Shown here: piece by piece, positions 48,820-56,974 of the stretch
Layout of the letters: the number at the start of each line of letters is the position of its first letter
How positions within the stretch are numbered: the first letter of the stretch is position 1
Source: Bradyrhizobium sp. WSM471
GTDB taxonomy: Bacteria; Pseudomonadota; Alphaproteobacteria; Rhizobiales; Xanthobacteraceae
Direction: 5' to 3'
Assembly: GCF_000244915.1 (NCBI RefSeq)
Contig: NZ_CM001442.1
Span: forward strand, 1,798,001 to 1,862,000
Length of the DNA stretch: 64,000 bases
The notes under the pieces: generated by a model
Seen by the model: only the letters and a program-made list of their open reading frames with translations
The model's database searches: none
What the model was told of the DNA's origin: nothing
Made by a program: the position numbers and the translations under genes

Positions 48820-49113
48820 TTAGAGCTCGTCGGACTCCTCGGTTTTCGGCTTCATCGTCGCAGCGAGCACTTGGCGGCGTTTTTCGATGATGCTAGGGTC
48901 CTCTTTGTGGATTGCGATCAGCTCTTTGAGGTTCTCGATCCCCTCATCGGTGAACGCCATCACCCCATCTTCATCGACGCCCACGACCCATAGCTGGCCA
49001 TCCTCGGGGTCCATTTCTTCGGCGACCTCGAACAGCCATTCCTCGTCTTCTCCAAGCATCTCGGCGACATGGCCGAGGGTAAACACGTGGCTGACTTTGT
49101 TGACGGGCCCCAT
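48820..49113 (-). CDS. small acidic protein carried by IS66 (function unknown)
   Basis: A 97-aa protein, very acidic (GEDEEWLFEVAEEMDPEDG), with FTLGHVAEMLGEDEEWL at the N-terminus and a C-terminal helix rich in Glu/Lys (ELIAIHKEDPSIIEKRRQVL). The ATG at 49113 overlaps the tnpC stop in the sequence TGATG, so translation is probably coupled; the TTG one codon earlier is an alternative. The N-terminal segment resembles a helix-turn-helix-like helical pair, but I do not recognise a defined family. It lies inside the terminal repeats and so moves with the IS. Confidence 0.85.
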   Translation of the reverse strand: MGPVNKVSHVFTLGHVAEMLGEDEEWLFEVAEEMDPEDGQLWVVGVDEDGVMAFTDEGIENLKELIAIHKEDPSIIEKRRQVLAATMKPKTEESDEL

Positions 49114-50712
49114 CAAGCCGCCTGCGCCGCGAGGCCTTGCTGTTGCGCAATCTTCCAGTTCCAGGGCAGCAGCTCATCGAGCCTGTGGGCGGGGTGGATG
49201 GCGATGCGAGCGAGTACATCGGCAAGCCAGACCTGAGGATCGACGTCGTTCATCTTCGCAGAGACGATGAGGCTATACATGGCGGCGGCACGACGCCCTC
49301 CGCGGTCGGACCCGCAGAATAACCAAGACTTTCTGCCCAATGCGATGCCGCGCAGCGCTCTTTCGGCGGCGTTGTTCGAGAGACAGACGCGGCCATCGTC
49401 GAGGAAGCGTGTGAAGGAGCCCCAGCGCTTGAACATGTAGTTCATGGCCTTGGCCAGATCGTGACCGCGGGAGAGCTTGGCGCACTGCTCACGCATATAG
49501 GCTTCCAGATCGGCAACCAACGGAGCGCTCTGCGCCTGGCGGACAGCCTCTCGGTGGTCGGCGCCTTGGCCATTGATCGTGCGCTCGATTGCGAAGAGGG
49601 CGTCGATGCGACGCACGATCTCGATCGCAATCGGCGAGAGGGCGATCTCCTTCTTGCCAGCAGCCTTACGTCGCGCGTTTTCCTCAAGATCCGCCATGGC
49701 GAAGAACGGGCGCCGGGCATGCACCCAACAGGCCGCCTCCCTGATAGGCCCAGGACTTCGCGGGGGCTCGTAGAGTTTGGTGTATCCGCCGAAGGCGTCG
49801 GCCTGCAGGATACCGCTATAGTTGGCCAGATGCGCCTGCGGATGCTCGCCCCTTCGATCGCGCGAGTAATAGAACATTGCCGCCGGCGGATCTGAGCCGC
49901 CGAAGGGGCGGTCGTCCTTTACATAGACCCAGCATCGAGCGACATCGCACTTGCCCAAGGCCAGCACGGGCACGGTGGTGTCGTCGCCGTGGAGGCGTTC
50001 GGATGCCATGACGTGGGCTTCCAACAGACGCAACAGCGGCTCCAATACCGTGCAGCACGCTCCGACGGCGTCGGCTGCGGTCGACAGACTGATCGGCACG
50101 CCTTCCAACGCGTAACGCTCGGTTTGCCGGTTCAGAGGCTGATGCTGGCCGAACTTCTCATAGAGCAGCAGGCCCCGCCCACCCTCGCGGGATCACATGG
50201 AATGGCGCCGGTGCCTGGCTGATCTTCTCGCAGTCGCGGCAAGAGAACTTCTCGCGCACCGTCTCGATTACCTTCCACTGACGCGGCACCGATTCCAGCG
50301 TTCGGGTCACATCTTCGCCGAGCTTGCGCAAGCGATTGCCGCCGCAGCATTCGCACGCCGTCGGCGGATCGATCACCACCCGCTCGCGCGGAAGGTGGTC
50401 TGGGAACGTGTTGCGCTCAGCGCGCTTGCGCGTAAATCCGTCAACCGTAGTCGTTTTGGCGACTGCCTGCTCCGCCGCCAATTCGTCTTCCGTCGCGTTA
50501 GCTTCCAATTCTTCGAAGGTAAGCGCCAGCTGGTCGATCAACCGCGCCGAGCGCTCCGATTTCTGGCCGTAAACCTGGCGCTCGAGCTTCGCTATCCGCA
50601 AGGTCTGCTGCACAATCAGCGCGGCGTCCTCCGACGCCTTTGCCCGCGCTACCGCCAGCTCCGCTTTCAGCGCGGCGTTTTCTTCGGCAAGAGCGGCGCG
50701 ATCAGCATCCAT
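49113..50712 (-). pseudogene. tnpC: IS66 transposase (tnpC), frameshifted
   Basis: The N-terminal part from ATG 50712 has the coiled leader LAEENAALKAELAVARAKA, the QVYGQKSER motif and the zinc-finger-like PPTACECCGGNRLRKLGED with CRDCEK. Near 50160 the frame breaks: after HVIPRGWAGP the expected run to KFGQHQPLNRQ is partly deleted, and the sequence continues in another frame with LEGVPISLSTAADAVGAC, LHGDDTTVPVLALGK, AWVHARR-type WVHARRPFFAMADL and the C-terminal NNAAERALRGIALGRKSW. The frameshift should inactivate the element unless transposase is supplied from elsewhere. Confidence 0.92.
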
Positions 50713-50784
50713 GAGACGAAGTGAATCATAGTTTTAGTGATTTGCGGCACCCCAAAATACGCGGGTTTCCACATTTTTCTTCGC

Positions 50785-51132
50785 TCATCCCGCCCTTGTC
50801 GGCCGCCACGTCAGTTGTGGATTGCGCCAATCGATCCCTTCGAGCATGTACGCCATCTGCGCCGCCGAGATCGACACCGCGTCACCTGACGCCGAAGGCC
50901 AGATGAACTTTCCGCGATCCAAGCGTTTCGCATAGAGCGACAGCCCGATCCCGTCATGCCAGAGGATCTTTGCCAAATCGCCACGCCGGCCTCGGAAGAT
51001 ATAGAGATCTCCGGCGTGGGGATCCCGCTTCAGGCTCTCCTGAACCTGCAAAGCCAGACCCTGCATGCCGCGACGCATGTCGGTGTGGCCGGTTGCGATC
51101 CAGACTCTGACGCCACCCGGTATCGGGATCAT
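50785..51132 (-). CDS. tnpB: IS66 accessory protein TnpB (Orf2)
   Basis: A 115-aa protein with the IS66 Orf2 pattern: VRVWIATGHTDMRRGMQGLA, LYIFRGRRGDLAKILWHDGI and LSLYAKRLDRGKFIWP. Intact and of normal length. Its start overlaps the tnpA stop by 4 nt. It is required for IS66 transposition in this family, with an unknown biochemical role. Confidence 0.94.
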   Translation of the reverse strand: MIPIPGGVRVWIATGHTDMRRGMQGLALQVQESLKRDPHAGDLYIFRGRRGDLAKILWHDGIGLSLYAKRLDRGKFIWPSASGDAVSISAAQMAYMLEGIDWRNPQLTWRPTRAG

Positions 51133-51518
51133 CGCCGGCTCAGAACATCAAGGACCCGCCCCAACGCGTCAGCATCGACGTTCTCGTCAACGCTGACACG
51201 CTTGCCGCCACCGAGTTCGATCTCGATCAGGCCCCGGCGCCTCCGGGGCGAAATCACCGCTGGGGCTTCAATCGATGGAACGCTTTCGGTCGCACCCGGG
51301 GTGAGCTGAACAGGGACAAGCTTCGGTCCCGCCGAAACGACACTCGCCAGGCGCGCCCGCCGCCGCCACGTGAACACCAAACTCGTCGAAATGCCGTGCC
51401 GCCGCGCGATCTCCGTCACAACCGCGCCGGGCGCCAGCGTCTCTTCGATGATCCGCATCTTATCGTCGCGAGACCAGCGACGACGACGCTCAACCCCGCC
51501 CAGGACCTCTACCCGCAT
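51129..51518 (-). CDS. tnpA: IS66 accessory protein TnpA (Orf1)
   Basis: A 129-aa protein with a helix-turn-helix of the IS66 Orf1 type (RRRRWSRDDKMRIIEETL, VVTEIARRHGISTSLVFTW). The C-terminal half has IEIELGGGKRVSVDENVDAD. First gene of the element, reading inward from the right terminus at 51601. Confidence 0.93.
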   Translation of the reverse strand: MRVEVLGGVERRRRWSRDDKMRIIEETLAPGAVVTEIARRHGISTSLVFTWRRRARLASVVSAGPKLVPVQLTPGATESVPSIEAPAVISPRRRRGLIEIELGGGKRVSVDENVDADALGRVLDVLSRR

Positions 51519-52309
51519 CTACCGACCTTAAGGCTAGCCTTAAAGCTAGATCCTCGTCGGATACCTGCAACTCAACAAGGCGGCCCACCCCGGAGGAATA
51601 CTGTAATAAGCCACAGCCGCCTTGAGGAAAGAAACAGCACTCTCCGCCGTCTCATCGGGCTTGATCTCCGAGAAGGCGACGCGGGAATGGTCGTCAATGC
51701 AGACATGGACGAAGTCCCAACCGGCGCCACGGCTTTTGTTCGGGCCACTCGGATCGCCGGTGATGCGGTGGCCGACACGCTGGAAACGCCCGAGTTTTTT
51801 GATGTCGATGTGGATGATTTCGCCCGGGTTGTCGCGCTCGTATCGGCGTTCCGGCTCGGCCGGCTCCAGGTCCCGTATCCGGTTCAAGCCCAAGCGGCGC
51901 AGGACGCGGCTGACGGTGGCCGCCGACACCTCGACCTCGGCTGCGATCTGCTTGCCGGTGTGGCGCTGCCGGCGCAAGGCCTCGATGGCTGCACACGTGG
52001 CTGGCGGGGTTTGGCTCGGCGATGAATGGGGTCGCGACGAGCGGTCGCGCAAACCATCCACACCTTCCTCGCGGAACCGCTGGACCCACTTGGCAACGGT
52101 CTTCGGTGTCGTGTTGAACTGGTAGGCAGCGTCGGCCTTGCTCAGCCCACCCTCCACCACGCTTCGGACCATCGCCTCTCGACCTTTGGGCGTCAAAGGC
52201 GCATTCTTGTGGACGTTCATCTGGTCTCTCCTTGGAACACTGAAGCTTCGCAACCTCAGCTTCCTCGGTTCAGACCAGATGGACAACCTCCTGAGAGACC
52301 ACACCTAGA

Positions 52310-52617
52310 ACGGGACTACTGCCTCTACCAACTTCCCCTTTCGGATCTACGCGAAGACAATCCAGCCGCACGAACGCAAAATGCCAGCCAGGCTTTTCAA
52401 CTGAACAAGGAGCGCGAGAGGCCAATTTTCCGTGTCGTCGCAGAAACCGGCGCGACGCTTGCGTACGCTCCGCCAAACCATCGCTCAGCAGCAGAACGGT
52501 TTCAATCAGACGAGTACGAAATGAAGATGGTTGTGCTGATCAAAATTAAGATCAGCTGTATCTAGGAACACGATGAGCTTTGATGCCAAATGACTTGAGC
52601 AGTCGGAAACGGAACGG
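52310..52617. other. no gene; upstream of ferredoxin reductase
   Basis: About 308 bp directly after the IS481 target duplicate. No gene is seen; the promoter of the reductase gene should be here unless it was displaced by the insertion. Confidence 0.35.
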
Positions 52618-53823
52618 ATGGACGATTTCATAATCATCGGCAGTGGCATCGCTGGCCATCACGCCGCTTCCGAGCTCTGCCGAAAGGCACCTGGCCACAA
52701 TGTCCAAGTCGTTGGTGCAGAGTTGGGCCGGCCTTATGACAGGCCCCCGCTTTCCAAGGAATATCTACTGACAGCTGAACCTGTCCACCCGGAGCTTCGT
52801 CCGTCCGAGATTTATGGCTCGAACGTGGCGCTGCGAGACGGCCTAAGCGCAACGAGCATTGATCGGCAGAACCGGACAGTCACTCTCGCGGATGGATCAC
52901 AGGTTCACTATGATAAGTTGCTGCTTGCAACGGGCTCCCGTCTGCGACAACTTCACCTTCCGCATGTCGACCCTAGGCGTATTTTCTACCTGCGCACACT
53001 TGAGGATGCTCAGCGGCTCAGAAGAGCTCTGTGTGAGAGTCCACGTGTTGCCATTATAGGAGGCGGCTTCATCGGACTAGAAGTAGCTGCGGCGGCACGC
53101 GTGCGCGGATGTACAGTGACAGTTCTAGAACGCGCGCCGCTGCTTCTTTCGCGTGCAGCAACGCCGAAGCTTTCAGAGTTTGCGCGCGCCTTGCATATCA
53201 AACGGGGCGTCAAGGTCTTGGTTGACCTCGAGGCGGGCGAGATTTTCGAAGAGAGCGGTGAGATAATTTTGAGGTGGCCCGGAGGGGAGCTCCGTTCCGA
53301 CATCCTGGTGGTAGGTATCGGCGTTGTTCCGAATTCGGAGCTTGGTTCGCAGTGCGGGCTCGCCACGGCCGATGGAATTCTCGTTGATCAACAATGCCGG
53401 ACCTCCGACGGTGCAATATTTGCAGCCGGGGAAGTGACGAATTATCCGATTGGCCGGCATGGTTTGCGGGCACGCACAGAATCGTGGAGCTCGGCATGCG
53501 CTCAGGGAGTCGTTGCGGCAAAAAACATGATGGGGCAAGATCGCTGCTTTAACGAGTTGCCATGGTTCTGGTCCGATCAGTATGACATCAATATCCAATG
53601 TATAGGATTACCAACCAAGGCATCGCGCTTCCTTCAGATCGGCGACTTGGCTTCCAACAGCTGGCTCCAGGTCGGAATTGACGACGCTGGCCACGTGATT
53701 GGGGCCGAGGGCGTCAACAGGGGGCGCGACATTTCGGCACTGCGACGAGCTAGTCGAAGCGGGCAATCGATTCCGGCAGCACTTGTCGAGCAGTTGATTC
53801 GGATAGAGCCGGTCAATCGATGA
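52618..53823 (+). CDS. FAD-dependent ferredoxin reductase (BphA4/rhodocoxin reductase type)
   Basis: A 401-aa flavoprotein that would move electrons from NAD(P)H to a [2Fe-2S] ferredoxin. It has the FAD motif IIIGSGIAGHHAASEL, the RPPLSKEYL stretch, ATGSRLRQL, the NAD(P)H motif VAIIGGGFIGLEVAAAA and the second FAD contact GAIFAAGEVTNYP. Reductases of this class serve Rieske oxygenases and bacterial P450s. The Rieske ferredoxin at 56366 is the likely partner. No oxygenase is in the window. The start ATG 52618 has GGAAACGGA upstream. Confidence 0.93.
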   Translation: MDDFIIIGSGIAGHHAASELCRKAPGHNVQVVGAELGRPYDRPPLSKEYLLTAEPVHPELRPSEIYGSNVALRDGLSATSIDRQNRTVTLADGSQVHYDKLLLATGSRLRQLHLPHVDPRRIFYLRTLEDAQRLRRALCESPRVAIIGGGFIGLEVAAAARVRGCTVTVLERAPLLLSRAATPKLSEFARALHIKRGVKVLVDLEAGEIFEESGEIILRWPGGELRSDILVVGIGVVPNSELGSQCGLATADGILVDQQCRTSDGAIFAAGEVTNYPIGRHGLRARTESWSSACAQGVVAAKNMMGQDRCFNELPWFWSDQYDINIQCIGLPTKASRFLQIGDLASNSWLQVGIDDAGHVIGAEGVNRGRDISALRRASRSGQSIPAALVEQLIRIEPVNR

Positions 53824-54450
53824 GTCGCATGCGGGCAGCCGCACCATGGTTTGACGACTTACGTGCATGACGCAAATACAACGAGGTTCTCGTTCGCCCG
53901 TGTCCTCTACGTCACGGAATGCACGCGTTCGGCACTGACAACATAATGTTCCCACCCATGTCTTCGCTATGCTGAGAGGATTCGCGCGATAACGCTTGCG
54001 CAGCTGCACATGGTCCGCAGAGGAGCGATCAGGCGCACAATAGCGGCCGTTCTGATCCGGGAAAGAGGGCGGGGTTACGCGAGTTCCAAGTGGGGCGCGA
54101 GTGGCCGACGCCGCAGTCCTGCGGTGCGCAAGGAATGATTGCGAATCCTGGTCATGATCATCTGAGCTTTTTTCAGGCGCCGGTTAGCTGGCCCAAGAGC
54201 TTACCGCTGAATTAGGACAAGGCCGTTGACATATCGCTCGCTAACGGCCGCCCTGCTCAGGGCTATGCCGGCTCGCTCCATCCTTGCGATGAAGGGCTGC
54301 GTGGCTGTCCAAGTCTGCAAACATCAAGCAGGATGTGGCGCGGTTACACATCGTGTGCTGACCAACTTTGGAACGAACTGTCTATTCTAGTTTGCCGAAG
54401 GCGAGTGATAGAGTTTCACATGCAGTGCGCTGTAAGCTGAGGAGAATGCA
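53824..54450. other. no gene (about 630 bp)
   Basis: No recognisable coding sequence. It ends in the ribosome site GAGGAGAATGCA for the amidohydrolase at 54451. Confidence 0.4.
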
Positions 54451-55587
54451 ATGAACAACGTGGTCGATCAAAAGAATCGAAAAAAAATGACCATTGTGGA
54501 CACCGATGTGCATCACGGTTACAGGAGTAAGTCGGACCTCTTCCCGTATTTGAGTAAGTTCAATGCGGAGCGGTTTGCGGAATACGGGATCGAGACGGGG
54601 TTTAGTTTCGGCTTCAACGGCGGCGTCCGCGGGCGTCGTGCGGAATTGGTGGACGAAAACAACCCGCCTCCGAAGGAAAACTTTTTCACCTCTGCCTTCG
54701 ACGTCGAGGACACTAGGGTACGACTACTAGATGGTAGCGGCATCGACTTGGCCATCCTTACTGGTGGGATAGGTCAGGCCGCCAGTGCAATGTTTGATGT
54801 GGACTACGCAAGCGCTCTGTGCCGGGCGTTTAACGACTTCTCGCTGGAGCATTGGATAGCCAAGGATGAGAGGTTTCGTCTTGCTCTTCACATCAATTCG
54901 CAGGATCCGAATGGAGCCGCCGCCGAGATCGATCGGCTCGGCTCACACCCAGCGGTTTGCTCGGTGATGGTGGGCTGTGGCGCACCGAGACCCTTCGGGC
55001 ATCGTTTCTACCATCCGATCTATGAAGCCTGCGTCCGAAATGGGTTAGCTGTCGCGATGCACTTCGGCGCGGAGGGTACGGGCGTAAATCCGCCTATCTC
55101 AGCTGCGGGCTTCCCAAGTCACTACATCGAGATGCGTCAGATTCGGTCCTCTTGGTATTCCGTCAACGTAGCGAGTTTTGTGTTTGAGGGAGTTTTCGAA
55201 AAGTTCCCAAGCCTGAAAATCGGCATGCTCGAAGCAGGGTTCTCGTGGTTGGCTCCACTAATGTGGAAAATGGATTTTGACTGGAAGGGGCTTCGCAGGC
55301 AGACGCCCTGGGTCAAGAAGCTGCCCAGCCAGTACATCAAGGAGCACATCCGCTTTGCTACGCAACCGATGGAAGAGCCAGAGCATCCCAGCCAGCTCAA
55401 GCAAATCATCGACTGGATCGGTGGATCGCAAGTACTGATGTTTGCATCTGATTACCCGCACTGGGACTGGGATGATCCAGCAAGAACGCTTGTCGACTAT
55501 CCCGAGGACTTTCGGCGCCGCATCTTCTCGGAGAATGCAATTGACACCTTCCGTCTGAGTCTGCCGCCCATCTCAAAAGCCGCATAG
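54451..55587 (+). CDS. amidohydrolase-2 family protein (third intact paralogue)
   Basis: A 378-aa barrel enzyme of the same branch as those at 25535 and 26650. The N-terminal metal motif is VDTDVHHGYRSKSDLFPYL, the barrel continues YHPIYEACVRNGLAVAMHFG and IGMLEAGFSWLAPLMWKMD, and the C-terminal Asp lies in LMFASDYPHWDWDDP. It is followed 7 nt later by a Rieske gene, just as in the 25-kb operon, so amidohydrolase and Rieske are a conserved pair. GAGGAG lies upstream of ATG 54451. Substrate unknown; relatives act on aromatic or heterocyclic acids. Confidence 0.93.
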   Translation: MNNVVDQKNRKKMTIVDTDVHHGYRSKSDLFPYLSKFNAERFAEYGIETGFSFGFNGGVRGRRAELVDENNPPPKENFFTSAFDVEDTRVRLLDGSGIDLAILTGGIGQAASAMFDVDYASALCRAFNDFSLEHWIAKDERFRLALHINSQDPNGAAAEIDRLGSHPAVCSVMVGCGAPRPFGHRFYHPIYEACVRNGLAVAMHFGAEGTGVNPPISAAGFPSHYIEMRQIRSSWYSVNVASFVFEGVFEKFPSLKIGMLEAGFSWLAPLMWKMDFDWKGLRRQTPWVKKLPSQYIKEHIRFATQPMEEPEHPSQLKQIIDWIGGSQVLMFASDYPHWDWDDPARTLVDYPEDFRRRIFSENAIDTFRLSLPPISKAA

Positions 55588-55594
55588 GAGACGC

Positions 55595-56053
55595 GTGTCA
55601 GTGTCCAAGAAGTATCAGGTCTGCTACGCGGACGAAATTCCTACAGGCGGTCGGCTGATCGTCGACATTGCTGGGCGCAGCGTCGGGATATTCAACGTCA
55701 ACGATGAATACTTTGCGATACGCAACAGCTGTCCGCACAAAGGCGCGCCGCTTTGCCGGGGATTGCTGGACGGAATGGTCACGGGGGACGCTCCCGGTCA
55801 TGCGCGATTCGAGCGATTAGGCGAGATCATTCGCTGCCCATGGCATGGCTGGGAGTTCGATATCAAGACGGGTCAATCTGTGTTCAACCCTCACAAAGTG
55901 TGGGTGCGTACATATGCTGTCAGTGTCGATGCAGAGGAATCAGTTCAGACCAACGCTAGTTGCGAGGGGCCGGATCCATCGATTGAAACCTACCCAGTAA
56001 CCCTCGAGGCAATCAATACCGGCGAACGGCGGCTTCTCTGTATTCATCTCTGA
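55595..56053 (+). CDS. Rieske [2Fe-2S] protein paired with amidohydrolase
   Basis: A 152-aa single-domain Rieske protein. Ligand motifs are CPHKGAPLC and CPWHGWEF, with the long loop GDAPGHARFERLGEIIR between them. It resembles the Rieske protein at 25129 closely (FDIxxGQS after the second motif, then RxYxVxV). Start GTG 55595 follows AGGAG. A Rieske protein without an oxygenase domain next to a hydrolase-fold enzyme is an uncommon pair; an electron-transfer or regulatory role is inference. Confidence 0.92.
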   Translation: MSVSKKYQVCYADEIPTGGRLIVDIAGRSVGIFNVNDEYFAIRNSCPHKGAPLCRGLLDGMVTGDAPGHARFERLGEIIRCPWHGWEFDIKTGQSVFNPHKVWVRTYAVSVDAEESVQTNASCEGPDPSIETYPVTLEAINTGERRLLCIHL

Positions 56054-56365
56054 AAACGCGTTCCAGAATGAACAAAAATCAAGGAAGAATGCAGACACCG
56101 TTGAAGGTCGTCGGCGCCGTCACCTGTCTCATCACAAGGTGCTGATGCCGCTCGGACTTTCGGCCCAATCAGCTGACAATTGTCTCCTTTGGAGGAACTG
56201 TCAGGCGAACCCTGACCGGGAATTTCGTCCGGAGGCGAAAGGAATCAGATCGATCTCATCAAGGACGACTATAGCGACGAGATTACCCTAATCGGGGCCT
56301 GCGTCGGCGTCGTGATGCGGATTCCCCGGGTTGGCAGACGCGCCACGTTAAGAGGATAAACGTTT
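56054..56365. other. no gene seen
   Basis: About 310 bp between the Rieske gene and the Rieske ferredoxin gene. Only short frames are present. Confidence 0.35.
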
Positions 56366-56692
56366 GTGAGGACAATGACAGTAAATTGGATCGGTCTATG
56401 TCGCCTGGACGACTTGCCGGGCGACGGAATGTACGCATACGAGGTTGGGTCAAAGAAACTGGCTGTCTATCTCTTGGATGGGAAGGTCTATGCGACCGAC
56501 AACGTGTGCACCCACGCTTTCGCTCTGCTGACAGACGGTTGGCTTGAGGACGGACTCGTCGAGTGCCCTTTGCATGGCGCGCAGTTCGACGTGACGACCG
56601 GAGCTGTGGTTAGAGGACCTGCCGATTGTGCAGTTCCAGTCTTCGAAACCCGCATTCGGGATGGGCTTATCGAGGTTCGGATTGATGACTGA
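56366..56692 (+). CDS. Rieske-type ferredoxin (HcaC/BphA3-like)
   Basis: A 108-aa ferredoxin with CTHAFALLTDGWL and CPLHGAQFD, the two ligand pairs of the Rieske cluster with the short spacing typical of dioxygenase ferredoxins, and the RGPADCAVPVFETRI tail of that family. It would receive electrons from the reductase at 52618 and pass them to an oxygenase that is not in this window. Start is GTG 56366; ATG 56375 is an alternative. Confidence 0.93.
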   Translation: MRTMTVNWIGLCRLDDLPGDGMYAYEVGSKKLAVYLLDGKVYATDNVCTHAFALLTDGWLEDGLVECPLHGAQFDVTTGAVVRGPADCAVPVFETRIRDGLIEVRIDD

Positions 56693-56974
56693 GTGTGAGG
56701 GTATGCAAATTGCCGAGAGCGGGCATCTATACTTTGGCCGGGTTGAGTTAGCGAGAGGGAGCCGCCTTCGTCCATCCTGCGTGTACGCGACCCAGCCTCG
56801 AAGTTCGTCAAGGTTTGCTTCGAGCGAACAGCCGCATCTTTCACCGATTCTCCGAGGACGACTTTCAGTCCTCATCGAACCCGCCGGCTGCATGGCCTCG
56901 ACCTTCGAAGCCGATGCGCTATGCATCTCCAGCGAGAGCGGCCCGACCTGTCTGACACGTCAGGTGCCGCGCCA

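Larger units (their letters stand above)
48772..51601 (-). mobile_element. IS66-family element (2830 bp) with passenger gene
   Basis: The ends are GTAACCCTACGCGG at 48772 and, read inward from 51601, GTATTCCTCCGGGG; about 17 of the outer 22 bp match. The flanking 8-bp direct repeat TGTAATAA (48764-48771 and 51602-51609) is the target duplication length known for IS66, and the uninterrupted IS481 fragment at 4329-5099 has this octamer only once. Gene order on the minus strand is tnpA, tnpB, tnpC, then a 97-codon acidic gene. Confidence 0.95.
48426..52220 (-). pseudogene. IS481-family transposase, split by IS66
   Basis: The N-terminal part starts at ATG 52220 (MNVHKNAPLTPKGREAM) and runs through the helix-turn-helix and first DDE residues (IIHIDIKKLGRFQ, FVHVCIDDHSRVAF) to AAVAYY at 51610. 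The C-terminal part resumes at 48771 as YYKTLGVNVTRVMTDNGSCY and ends PHGGINSQTPISRLGL to a TAG at 48426-48428. The two halves are in frame if the IS66 insert and one duplicate are removed (318 aa). The stop codon is supplied by the target-site duplicate outside the element, so the C-terminus depends on the insertion site. Confidence 0.92.
48431..52303 (-). mobile_element. IS481-family element interrupted by an IS66 element
   Basis: The ends are TGTGGAGCCTCAAGAGGTTG at 48431 and, read inward from 52303, TGTGGTCTCTCAGGAGGTTG: imperfect inverted repeats. The flanking direct repeat CCTAGA (48425-48430 and 52304-52309) is a 6-bp target duplication. Removing the IS66 element (48772-51601) and one copy of its 8-bp duplication leaves an IS481 of 1035 bp. 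Thus a complete IS481 inserted first and IS66 then landed in its transposase gene. Confidence 0.93.

Noticed and set aside
56450..56926. 158-codon minus-strand frame overlapping the Rieske ferredoxin
   Set aside because: It is opposite a clear ferredoxin over half its length and has no family features.
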